A stretch of 64,000 nt of DNA from Pseudorasbora parva. Taxonomy: Eukaryota; Chordata; Actinopteri; Cypriniformes; Gobionidae. The number at the start of each line of letters is the position of its first letter. Position 1 is the first letter of the stretch. The stretch lies in contig NC_090179.1 of the NCBI RefSeq assembly GCF_024679245.1, positions 8,247,327-8,311,326 on the forward strand, read 5' to 3'. The notes below the pieces were generated by a model that ran no database searches, was not told the DNA's origin, and was given only the letters and a program-made list of their open reading frames with translations. Below, piece after piece: positions 13,661 through 22,984 of this stretch. A program made the translations under genes and the position numbers.

Positions 13661-14190
13661 ATAGAAGCAATGAAACAAACAAGGCCAACAACCTGTAAGA
13701 GCTGTAAGAAGTCTCAATTGATTAGCACAGTACACAAACTTAAATCACTGAGTCCCCTGTTGGTTACAGTGTTTACTTACTTTTTATTCATATTTTTTTT
13801 AAACAATTTCTGTATTTGTGAAGAATACTGTAGTATGATTGGGTCATTGACAAATACAGTTTTTAAAAATATATATAATGGAGAGATCTTGAAACCATTT
13901 TTTTTTTTACAAAGTGTTAACAGTGAGAATGTGTGGTTTTTACAATAAATTAACACTAAACTTGACATTTTTTATAAAATGGAAAATTGTTTTAGTAAAA
14001 GTGTTTTGGTTTAACCATAAATGTATTACACAATACGATCACAAATGGACAAACAAGTGAATATGACACACAAGCATATTCAAGCAAAAGCCAGCATATA
14101 TTATTTCTCGGCTAATGTCCGTTATCTCTGTCGTTTGTTTTGAATAATGACGTGCGTTGAGCCTTCTCTTCTCACCATCATTTGTAGACA
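13661..14190. other. No recognised feature
   Basis: AT-rich intronic sequence. The 92-codon frame at 13,670 is low-complexity and unsupported. Confidence 0.4.
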
Positions 14191-14260
14191 TGCCTAGAGA
14201 TGCAACGAATATTATGCCGCCGAAAGACTTTTATCACCGAAACAATACGGCTGAAATGTG
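14191..14260. repeat. hAT-like left end
   Basis: TAGAGATGCAACGAATATT then GCCGAAAGAC is a degenerate form of the AGGGATGCACCGAAA-type hAT terminus. A matching opposite end, GTTTCGGCCAATAATTTT then GTGCATCCC, lies at 17,010-17,050, but the flanking 8-mers do not match, so I do not join them. Confidence 0.4.
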
Positions 14261-14329
14261 ATGATGCAAACAAAAACGGCAACCTGAACGTGACGGTCAC
14301 GTTTTGGCGGTGTGGATGTATGTGGCTCA

Positions 14330-14700
14330 TCTCACATCTAATGACGCATCTATAATATGGGCTATAACTTGAAAATAATGCTTTGTTTATGTTTCTGTCG
14401 ATGGATACATGTACTGGCCCCTCAGTGATACACTACAACAGCAGCGATAATAAAGGAAAAACGTGGGCAAAACGGTCTCTCTCTGTACACTTTGTTCAAT
14501 GCATGCGAGTGTTGCCGTATGTTCTAATATAAGCAGTCACCACCTGGTGTAGTGCCAAGAAGACGCGAATGAGAACTTGTGTGTTGTGAGAAGATCTGTC
14601 TCTCTGCACTCATCCGAAAGCGCGCGCGTCTCCAAGCACGCAAATATTGAGTTAACTTTCAAGTCTTGAGCTTAAACGGACAAACTCACTCAAAAGTCTC
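14330..14700 (+). repeat. Inverted partner of 23,625-23,970
   Basis: This segment is the reverse complement of part of the hAT element at 22,985-24,562. Shared text includes ATAACTTGAAAATAATGCT, TTTCTGTCGATGGATAC, CAGCGATAATAAA, AAACGTGGGCAAAACGG and AAACGGACAAACTCAC. It is therefore a fragment of the same family in opposite orientation. Confidence 0.75.
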
Positions 14701-14811
14701 TCAACATGTCCATCTTGAAAGTATCCTTGCAGACATAGTCTGTATAAGCATTAAGTTATCTTTTTACAGTCGAGAAAGACTGTAAAAGATATGTTACACA
14801 AAAATACACAT

Positions 14812-14937
14812 TACAGTAGTTCAACGATCACCCGTTTATTTTGCCTTCATGCTCGGGGAAAAACAACAACTACGACACTTCCGGGGACTTCATAATAAGA
14901 GTTCCCTTTTCCTTTTGGTAAACGGTCATGTGCAATC
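14812..14937 (-). repeat. Left copy of 125-bp direct repeat flanking copia remnant
   Basis: Shares ACAGTAGTTCAAC, ATCACCC, CTCGGGGAAAAACAA, ACGACACTTCCGGGGACTTC and CTTTTGGTAAACGG with 16,731-16,855 in the same orientation. Either decayed LTRs of the copia element between them or two halves of one older repeat. Confidence 0.65.
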
Positions 14938-15009
14938 ATAAACAATATTCAGCACAGGGGTATACATATGCATGAAACTTTTTTTTTTTAAATGCCTTAA
15001 ACTTAACAA

Positions 15010-16715
15010 ACTCCCTCTCAAAGTCTGCAAGTTGTTATTTTGTGTCGTACCACAGTACTCGCTAAACTCTCTGTGTTTGGACGAGTTCTTTGATACTACT
15101 CATCTCCAGGCGGGGGTCTTTTCTCAGAAACAGACTTTGTGGACTTTAGGGCATTAGCCAGTGAATGATTGTCTGTGACAGATTATTGGTGGAAAACGTT
15201 CAGCATCACCAGTTGTTAGTTCTGAGAACAGTGTGGAGAGAAAATGTTTAATGTCAATTCAATCAGACTTTACCAGTGTTTCACCAGCAAGTGTTCTCCG
15301 CACAATTCTCTTGACTCTCTTTAATTACCAGGAAAGGTGTGAAAATGTTCTGTTTTCTCCCATTAGAAGAATCAGGTGCCCTCTTTGGGTGCCTCCATCT
15401 GAAAGATTACCAAATGAGGCATCGCTGAACACAATCATCTTAAGAGCACTGTCCCCGCCCAAGTGTTGAAAGTTTAGAATTACCTTCTTGGACTTAAGTT
15501 TGCACACTATCCTGTTTGCTTCATGGATTGTCTGCACAGTAGCATTTATTATGTCTAATGCCAAATTGCTAGCGTCAAATATAACATCTGGCCTGCTCGG
15601 TCTTGCCACCCAGGGAATTTGGCCTATTTTAGACCTGAGCTGATACTTTTTCTCCTCACAGAGAGATGAGTCTTGTTCCACAGCTCGTGAAGGATCCATA
15701 TGTATGGGCTGCATGTGTTGAATGTAGTTTTCCTGGTGTATTTGTACTTTTCTGTTGACAGACACAAACTCTATTCCCACATAACAGAAGTGATCATGTT
15801 CCTCACGTCCAACTTGAAAAACAGATCTGAGATGTGGTATTACAGTTGTGGAGAAACTTTGCGTGCCCCCCATATGAAGTCATCCACATGACAGGCAGGC
15901 ACCCCATTTACAGTGCAGTCCTGATCTAGCCAGTAAAAAACTGCTGGATCTACCTTGGACCTTTTCCTCCTGCTTTCAGCACAATTTCTTTCACTCATTT
16001 ATACCAGTACAATGAGGCATCTGCCAGACCATATACACACTTTTTGAGCTTCCAGAATGTTCCTTCAGAGACAGTCTCAGGGGGAGGCCTGATGTATGTC
16101 ACGTGACAGTTCAGTTCCCGGCAGAAACGAAGACTTTATATCCATGGAATGAAGTGCCCACTGTCTTTGACAAATAACTGCTACAAGCAGTCGAAGGGAC
16201 TCTGAAGCGCATGTGGGTGAATCCTTTTGTAGTTCTGACACATCCAACTCCTCAAAAACTCTGGCCCCTAATCGTGCTTTTGGTACTAGTCCAGTTGGTG
16301 TTTCCTTGAGAGTGCACACCCATCTGGTGGAAATGCACTTTTGTCCCTCATCTTGAACTTCTTCAAACACACCGTTATCTCTCCAACTCTTAATTTTTGA
16401 TTGTTTGGCTAGGTCAAAGGATAGATCTTTTTTCACAAATACATCCTCACTGACATTAGTGGTATTGACATCAGTAACAGCAGGTTCTATTTGAAGACTC
16501 TCTAAATATGATACATCTACTGAATCTTTACTGCCTGCAACATTACTTGGTCCAATGAGTAGAAGATTGTACCAGTTTTTATATTTACCAGTAGCTTTGC
16601 CTGCACTCCCAAGTAAAGTGTTCATGCCGGTGTCCTTATTTAAATAACCTACCGGTATTTCAGTATCCATTTCTCTTGCTCTTCCGGACAGCGCCAAAGC
16701 CACAGACAGCACCGG
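15010..16715 (-). pseudogene. Ty1/copia-type pol remnant (reverse transcriptase and RNase H)
   Basis: Read on the minus strand. From 16,712 down: a linker, then the start of the copia-type reverse transcriptase with ISTRWVCTLKETPTG, VPKARLGAR and HSMDIKSSFLPG (the polymerase aspartate in MDIK). Around 15,985-16,040 VYGLADASLYWY is readable in another frame, followed by CHVDDF near 15,870-15,885, which holds the catalytic VDD. From 15,873 to 15,325 a frame gives HFCYVGIEF, LRSKIGQIPWVARPSRPD and VFSDASFGN. Farther left, in broken frames, HTVLRTN..., RLEMSSIKELVQTQRV and QLAD mark RNase H to about 15,020. Gag, protease and integrase are absent. Multiple frameshifts and stops make it dead. Element replicates through an RNA intermediate in the cytoplasm when intact. 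It is antisense to nothing: same strand as the host zinc-finger gene. Confidence 0.8.
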
Positions 16716-16730
16716 TTTCTTATTTTCTTT

Positions 16731-16855
16731 TTTTACAGTAGTTCAACAATCACCCATTTAGCCTTTGTGCTCGGGGAAAAACAAAAGCCACGACACTTCC
16801 GGGGACTTCATAATAAGAGTTCCCTTTTCCTTTTGGTAAACGGCCATGTGCCATT
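16731..16855 (-). repeat. Right copy of 125-bp direct repeat
   Basis: Second copy of the repeat at 14,812-14,937, about 90% alike by eye, immediately 5' (minus strand) of the copia coding remnant. Confidence 0.65.
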
Positions 16856-16959
16856 TACATCACATTTTAGTTTGAATTTTATTTTTTACTGTGCATGGTT
16901 GCAATGTGCTAAATTTTTAGTAAAGTTACACAGTCATAGTATAATGGCATCATTAATTG

Positions 16960-17060
16960 CATAATAATTGGCATCATTTCTTTCAGTGTTTCGGCCTTGG
17001 TTTTTTCTTTTTTGGTTTCGGCCAATAATTTTGATTTCAGTGCATCCCTCGCCCCTTACC
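16960..17060. repeat. hAT-like right end, 'ggccaataattttgatttc' type
   Basis: TGGTTTCGGCCAATAATTTTG followed by ATTTCAGTGCATCCC is the reverse complement of an AGGGATGCAC-ended hAT terminus. No clean target duplication found. Confidence 0.5.
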
Positions 17061-17146
17061 TGCTGATTGGCTAGTTTTTTTTTTTTTATTAGACTCAGCC
17101 CGAGTCTGTTTTGCAAAACGTTTTTGAAATAACACTTACCCCACCT

Positions 17147-18548
17147 TTAAAAGGTGCCATGTGTAAAAATTGAGGTAAAAAGTAGGGGTGTCAACAATAA
17201 TCGATTCGGCGATGCATCGTGATGCGGGGCATGAACGATTCAGCATCGATGCGGCAAAGTGCCATAATCGATTATGTGCAATTCCCCTTTATTCCACAAG
17301 GTGGCAATGTCTGATACCCAATGATGAAGTGACGTTTCACTCAGTTACCTCTGACAGAAAACGAAACAATAATTATAATCTGCAAAACTTGAAATGGGTT
17401 AGTGATTTAGTTCAGAGAGCAAGTACTAAACACAATCATATGTTAGTGTCACAGTCTCTTGATGATGGATGTGGTCAAGAAGCTGTCAGTGATCAAAATA
17501 TTGATTTTGAAGACGTTGAAAATGAGTTTGGAGAATATGCTGGAGATCGCGAATATGACGCAGATGCTGAATATACTGGTAAACTCTGACGAGGTCATAT
17601 GATGATGGTATTAAACATCTGCTCAAACTGAATCCTTCCAAGCTCCAAAAGGTAACGAAATAAAACCTATTTTGTTCTTCTGTAGCTGCTACTCTAAAAT
17701 CAGGAGTTTTATATATTATCACGACAGGTAGAGGTCTATCCATGTTAAATATAGATCCGGGTCGCTAACGACCTGAATATGTAAGAATGTTTGGTGAAAC
17801 AGTCATGCATTTAAGGGTTAATTGCATTTTATTTAATTTTATTTAATTACATTTTATTTTATTTAATAACTTTTATGTCAAAGATACAGGAGACACATAG
17901 CAGCAAATACAATCTGTTGTTTAATATCTGCTTGTATTGCATCATGACTGATGAAAAATTTGCTTTGTGTGCAGTAGAATTTTGATGCATCACAATGCAT
18001 CGTAGAATCGAATTGAATCGAATCGTTACCTGGTGAATCGTAATCGAATCGAATCGTGAAGGCAGTGCCAATGCACACCCCTAGTAAAAAGATCCCAAAA
18101 ATTACCTACACATATTAAAAGAATGAGAAGTAATAAGGGCGATGATGTCATCAAAAAAAATTCAAGTTATAGTGCTGCAGAGATATCAACCTTAATTAGC
18201 AGGTAGCATTACTAGCCCCGGCCCGACAGGTATCGTAATACCAGTCTCGGTCATGGAGGCGGTATGCGGGCAACATAACCACCAGCCAAACTGGCGTACT
18301 TGAACCTGATGTCAATCGTGTGGAAAGTACAGCCCACTACTTCATTTCAGTTCAGGGAAGAGAGTGGACGGATGGCCGAAGCCCTTGGCCCCTTCTGGGG
18401 TATCTGATATGCTAAAAATAGCTGGTTTTACCTGACCGGAAAAAGCGGAAGGGACTGTGTCCCGTCCCGTCACAAAAGTCCCGGTACTCGTGAGCCGTTT
18501 AGAATAGGCACCCTCCAGTGGACGAAAAGTTGCATAGTGCACCTTTAA
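17147..18548. mobile_element. TTAA-flanked DNA transposon interrupted by a hAT element
   Basis: Left end TTAAAAGGTGCCATGTG and right end (reverse complement) TTAAAGGTGCACTATGC are inverted repeats that include TTAA at both borders, the target of piggyBac- and Kolobok-type elements. Removing the nested hAT at 17,183-18,083 leaves about 500 bp with no transposase. Its right half (18,200-18,545) is GC-richer and contains no supported gene. Confidence 0.6.
17183..18083. mobile_element. hAT-type transposon (901 bp) with perfect 8-bp target duplication
   Basis: Starts TAGGGGTGTCAACAATAATCG and ends with the reverse complement of TAGGGGTGTGCATTGG. Flanked on both sides by GTAAAAAG (17,175-17,182 and 18,084-18,091). 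Subterminal GAATCGAATCG/ATCGATT repeats mirror each other. A 133-codon frame (17,188-17,589) begins inside the terminus; its protein is not recognised and is probably not expressed. Confidence 0.85.
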
Positions 18549-18613
18549 TGAAGATTACTTGACAGCTCCTGTATCAATATTTAACAAATAGAAAATAGCC
18601 CAATATAATGTAT

Positions 18614-18652
18614 ACTAGTGATGTCATGGAACCAAAATTCCAGAGACACCAG

Positions 18653-18745
<93 letters not shown>

Positions 18746-18898
18746 GGCTACAGTCTAGAGCCCTGCGCTTATAAGGGGGAGGGGACTGAAGGCAGCTGCG
18801 GGTAATGCGGAGTCGGTACTACAGAAATGCTGGTATAGTCACATTTTTTTTTATTTCAGTACCGACTTGGTACCGAAGTACCGTTACCCGTGACATCC
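18614..18898. repeat. hAT-like element remnant around a microsatellite
   Basis: TAGTGATGTCATGGAACC on the left and, reversed on the right, GGGATGTCACGGGTAACGG are imperfect inverted ends; the interior repeats GGTACC-like text. No matching target duplication seen. Confidence 0.4.
18657..18743. repeat. (TA)n microsatellite
   Basis: Over 40 TA dinucleotides; the Tyr/Ile frame through it is an artefact. Confidence 0.97.
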
Positions 18899-18899
18899 C

Positions 18900-19510
18900 A
18901 AGGATAAAATGTATATTGTAAACTTTTATAGCGAACTGTAAATCAGCTGTGGGCTGCAGTATTACCTAAAACGTAGTCTATTAATTCAGACTGTCTGTCA
19001 AGGTAAAGGACGGAGCCGGATTAATTTTAAATGATTAAATTTTAATTTTAACTTACATCAGTCATTCATGTTAGTGCTGGGCTAACGTATGTGCTGCTAT
19101 TGATACAGTTTCTGCATGTGCACCGCAATATATTAGACTAAAGACACACACACACACTGATGGTGAGAAATTACTTTTGAAACATCTAAACATCTCAATG
19201 TACCTCAAACTGAGTAGCATCACTGAGAAACTGCTCAAGGTTCAGGCTGAATAACTAGTTCTTCCAATGTTTCATCACTGATTTGGACTCACACTGGGAT
19301 TGGTGTAAAATCAGCATATTCATTACTATCTTTACAGTGTGTACAATCACTGAGCTTCAGGAAGCCTCCGGACAGAGATGGAGTTCAGTTATGGTAATAA
19401 ACTTTAAAATAGCATAATGGGCCGTTATAAAGATATTTCCGATTACAACAAACCAAAATTTAAATCTTCTTGAAGCTTTTTAAGCTTCAGTATTAATAAT
19501 AAACACCAAC
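18900..19510 (-). other. 5' part of the zinc-finger gene intron
   Basis: Begins (minus strand) with the donor GTTGGTG at 19,510. No other feature recognised. Confidence 0.5.
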
Positions 19511-19568
19511 CTTTTTGTTCATCAGGATCATAAGTGTGTTTCATTCTGCAGGGTTCTGGATCACTCAT
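19511..19568 (-). CDS. FiNZ-type first coding exon of the zinc-finger gene
   Basis: Encodes MSDPEPCRMKHTYDPDEQK plus one base, then a donor G|GTTGGTG at 19,510. The single leftover G joins the AG of the exon ending at 8,244 to give Glu, so the reading phase matches (EQK-E-FIEG). In the same frame upstream are EFIEEDSEN codons, a form of the N-terminus usually written FIKEESED in cyprinid FiNZ zinc-finger proteins; the usual ATG there is ACT, so I start at the next ATG (19,566-19,568). An in-frame TGA lies further upstream. The short acidic N-terminus is the family marker. Its effector role is not established. Confidence 0.75.
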
Positions 19569-19736
19569 GTTCTCACTGTCCTCTTCAATAAACTCAGTCT
19601 TTGCAAATTCAAGCTCTTCCTGAAGCTTTGATGCTCGCCTTCACTTGTAGGCTGATGGGAATATTCCAGCATCCAGTAATGGTGAAATCACTGAAGGCAG
19701 GATTATTGTGGAAGGAGCTTCACTGAACATGAACTT
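19569..19736 (-). other. Probable 5' untranslated part of the FiNZ exon
   Basis: On the minus strand TTTTTTTAACAG ends at 19,737, a good acceptor with polypyrimidine tract. The text after it (TTCAGTGAAGC ... GGCGAGCATCAAAGC) resembles the leader that precedes the FiNZ start in related cyprinid genes. Confidence 0.5.
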
Positions 19737-19805
19737 CTGTTAAAAAAAGCAGATTATCCAAACTCAATGCTCAATTACTGACTTTTTAAAACTATTTTAC
19801 ACATT

Positions 19806-19890
19806 TAAGTAGGGCTGGGCAATATGGCCCACAAAAATTAATCACAATATAATTTTCCATATCTGTCGATATCAATAAAGATCACAATAA
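19806..19890. repeat. Dispersed element end, 'agggctgggcaatatggcc'
   Basis: TAGGGCTGGGCAATATGGCC with following ATATCTGTCGATATCAATA is a common hAT-like terminus in cyprinid DNA. The opposite end is not identified. Confidence 0.5.
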
Positions 19891-20184
19891 ATGTAAAATC
19901 TTTTTTTCTTTAAAGTTTAACAGGATATTTTTGCTCCTGAGTGAAAGAAAGAAGAAATGTAGAAAACACAGTTACTGTGGTTTTAAACTATCATTTATTG
20001 TCAAAACATGACAAACATGTGAACAATTTATTACAACTGAGTTAGATTTATTTATTAAAATCTTAACTGAGGTTAGCATTTTTTTTTACTGTACACTATA
20101 TATCAATAATATCATTATATATACTTAATTGTGTAAGTAGTAAAACACTAAAAAAGCAAATTTGGATTGGTCCACCGTGCATCT

Positions 20185-20211
20185 CACACACACGCACACG
20201 CACACACACAC
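20185..20211. repeat. Short (CA)n-like repeat
   Basis: Imperfect CACACACGCACACG tract. Confidence 0.85.
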
Positions 20212-20479
20212 AAAACAGTAAGCTGGTCGGGAGAGGAGGGAGAGAGCAAAGTTCAGTAGATGTGTACTCCAGTAAGGGAATGTCTATTTTATTTATTTTA
20301 AACATCAGATGAAACTATTTCTCTTTTGATACAGGCGATGTTAAGTCATTAATACATCACCAAAGACAAACAATTATGATAGTGATGTACAAGTCCGATG
20401 TTTTAGTGATTATAGTTTGGTAACGTTAGCTTGTTGTTAGGCATTTTTGACGAGCTACGGCAGCCTGATACTGCTCGCA
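20212..20479. other. Upstream sequence, no gene
   Basis: Lies between the FiNZ exon and its presumed promoter region. Nothing specific recognised. Confidence 0.35.
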
Positions 20480-20720
20480 ATGGCACTCACAAACAAAACA
20501 AGCAAATCGAATAAAAAATTAAAAGAACGTGCAGTTTGTCTTATACCTTACACCCCCGCAAAATGAATATAAATCAGATCTTCAATTCCTGCGGTATAGC
20601 CTATATTTAACGGACTTCACAGCAACGAAAGCAGATTCAAGATGCATTTTATTCAGCAACTCATTTCAAATTCAAAGACTGCAATATGAGAGTGCGACCT
20701 AAGCACTGGTAAGATAATTT
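20480..20720 (-). promoter_or_regulatory. Probable promoter/leader region of the zinc-finger gene
   Basis: About 0.8-1.0 kb upstream (minus strand) of the FiNZ exon. Its reverse complement matches 6,120-6,520 over GTGCTTAGGTCGCACTCTCATATTGC-like text (differs in places), ATTTTGCGG and GTTTGTGAGTGCCATTGCGAG. Presence of the same block beside another locus suggests a shared leader of this gene family or an element that carries it. No TATA box is evident; exact start site unknown. Confidence 0.4.
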
Positions 20721-21346
20721 ATTAATTTTTATTGAGGATGATTGTGTTTTTGAGAATCTAAGACTTATCTTAAATTTCAGATACATTTACACTTGTCCAT
20801 TTTTTTTCTGAAATGCTTTCAGACCACCTTCTGAATTGGTTTGTTTAAGTAATCGGAATGAAATACGTCTCGAAAGAATCTCAGAAGGCATTTAGGCCTA
20901 CTCCAGGTCATTTCACAGATATTTTGAGCTATCCACGTGTATGTTTACGCCGAAACAAACCATCATCTCGGCGTGTATGTCTATGCCGTGTGATTCCGCC
21001 AACCTGATCTCTCAGAATCAATATTTATAGCATAATTTTATATTTGAGCAACTAACTCCACTCCTACCCTAAACCTACCCACTCTCAACAATATAAAACA
21101 CGTAACAGGCAAATAAATGTACAGACACATGTATTTATTGCAAAAACAGACCAAAAAACAGTATAAAAGTATTAACTCATGTTGAATTCCAAGTCTTCTG
21201 AAGTCAGACGATATCTTCATGTGAAAAACAGAGTTGATCTTAATGTTTTAGTCGCTGAAATGATGATCACACCTCTTTGTGAACAGAACACAAACGCACT
21301 CGTTCATATTTCTGATTCAAATGATACACACGTCACAAGTTTAGAA
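20721..21346. other. No supported gene
   Basis: Contains CCTACCCTAAACCTACCCA (about 21,064), the reverse of the TGGGTAGGTTTAGGG phrase at 22,700 and 22,840, a common fragment of dispersed cyprinid repeats. Nothing else recognised. Confidence 0.4.
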
Positions 21347-21460
21347 TGACGCGATCGGTCACGAGACACACGAGAGCCAAAGGCATTTTACAATCAAAGC
21401 TGACGTAATGACGCAATTGGTCACGAGACACACGACAGCCAATGCTGTCAAAGCTGACCT
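21347..21460. repeat. Two-copy 62-bp direct repeat
   Basis: TGACGCGATCGGTCACGAGA (21,347) recurs as TGACGCAATTGGTCACGAGA (21,409), each followed by CACACGA(G/C)AGCCAA and later AAAGCTGAC. Local tandem duplication. Confidence 0.8.
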
Positions 21461-21556
21461 GACGTTACTTCCGCGGCAATATTTGAAATGTATTATTAAT
21501 CTTTGGCGGATGGACTCGACGTTTTGATCGCTTTTGGGGATTTTCTTTACAAATAG

Positions 21557-22590
21557 TTGTGGAAATTTTGATTCTTTTAAGAGAGTTGTTCATTTTCAGT
21601 TTGCTCACCAAAATGATTTGTTCAGATTCGTTCATTGATTCGTTCAGTAACATTTTTTTTTTTTATATTACATAAATATGACCGCAGGTGACTAAAAAGA
21701 GTGTTTTATGTGTAATGTCTTAAGTCAACGAATGTATTTACTTATAAAAAAAACTGATTTGGCTTTATTAAAATGTGCATAATCTGCTTGTTTTCTTGCT
21801 TGATTAACATTTATTTGTTTGGTCAGACATTTAGACATTCATATAGCTGGGATTATGGTAAACATGGGGTTATAAACATGAGGTTTGTCTATAACTGTGC
21901 TTTGCTATTTAGAGAATATTATAAGAATGCTATTTACTGACGTGACGCACGAGATCTTTTAAACCATAGGCCACGGTCACATTTTTATTTGTTTTACAGT
22001 TTTAGAGAAGTGCATGACATGACTCAAACGTAATGAAGAAAACGGTTCAAACATAAAATAAAATACAAACACACTTTACTCTGTAGTAATCATTTAACCA
22101 TCAACCTGCATTATTACACTTGTTTTTATTACAGTGGTAAAGTGTACATTTCTTTCTTTACACGAGCCGAGCTGTTCGCTATCAGTATCCTTCAACAACT
22201 GGTTCATTTCGTTCACGAACAAACGACATGTAGCCTACCAATTCGTTCACGAATGACATTTCTCATTCAGAGTCAGACTCAAAGGGCGTATTCGTTCACT
22301 GAATTCAACAAAACAAATGCTCCGTCACATCTCATAATCGAACGCAATTGGCTTGAGGTTGTCATTCTTTGACAGAATGAAACAGTCGACAGAGCCGCGC
22401 ATGCGCTCGCTGCTAATAGCGCCACGCTGCGGTGGAGGGAGGAATTTCAGTGAACGAGAAACATGAGTCAATAGACTACGTGAACGAGAACGATTCGTTC
22501 ACCTAAAAGATTCGTTCAAAAAGAACGATTCGTTCACCTAAAAGATTCGTTCAAAAAGAACGATTCGTTCACGAACGTAACATCACTATT
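21557..22590. mobile_element. Transposon remnant with GAACGATTCGTTC subterminal repeats
   Basis: The right end, reversed, reads TAGTGATGTTACGTTCGTGA, a hAT-like terminus. GATTCGTTC or its complement recurs at 21,624-21,650, 22,202-22,260 and densely at 22,488-22,577, the arrangement of transposase-binding subterminal repeats. No transposase is seen and the left border is approximate. Confidence 0.45.
22488..22577. repeat. 35-bp tandem repeat, about 2.5 copies
   Basis: Unit begins GAACGATTCGTTCACC and ends TTCGTTCAAAAA; each unit contains the palindromic GAACGATTCGTTC. Confidence 0.9.
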
Positions 22591-22689
22591 CACAAATCAA
22601 TAATTTGGCCTCAGAACACTTGAAATATTTGTCCTTTCTGAATAAATTGTGCCTGCAGTCATATCTGCCTGTTTTATCCTGTTTTTTAT

Positions 22690-22900
22690 AATACACAAAT
22701 GGGTAGGTTTAGGGAAGAGTTTGAGTTACGCGTTCAAAATGTGTCTGCATGTGTTCACAAGGTAAATGGATTTATAAACATACTAAATTATGTTTTTTGG
22801 AAAATGTAAAAATGCAGAATGTTTCTTGTGATGGGTAGGTTTAGGGGCAGTGTGTGTGTGATGGGTAGGTTTAGGGGTAGGGGCAGTGTAAGGGGGTAGA
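22690..22900. repeat. TGGGTAGGTTTAGGG repeat cluster
   Basis: TGGGTAGGTTTAGGG occurs at about 22,699, 22,833 and 22,861, the last two 28 bp apart around GCAGTGTGTGTG. Common fragment in cyprinid dispersed repeats. Confidence 0.7.
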
Positions 22901-22984
22901 ATGTAACACCGTTGATTAACACACTAAAAAGCGATTATGCGTCTTGATAGCACGCCAAAATGGCAGACGAATTAGCGTGTCATA

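Noticed and set aside
14191..17060. A single hAT element spanning 14,191-17,060 with the copia inside
   Set aside because: Ends are similar in type but flanking 8-mers differ (GACATGCC versus GCCCCTTA), so I could not support one insertion.
17188..17589. 133-codon frame inside the hAT element
   Set aside because: Starts within the terminal inverted repeat and shows no transposase motif; kept only as a note under the element.
18608..18805. Open frame with (Tyr-Ile)n
   Set aside because: Produced by the (TA)n microsatellite.
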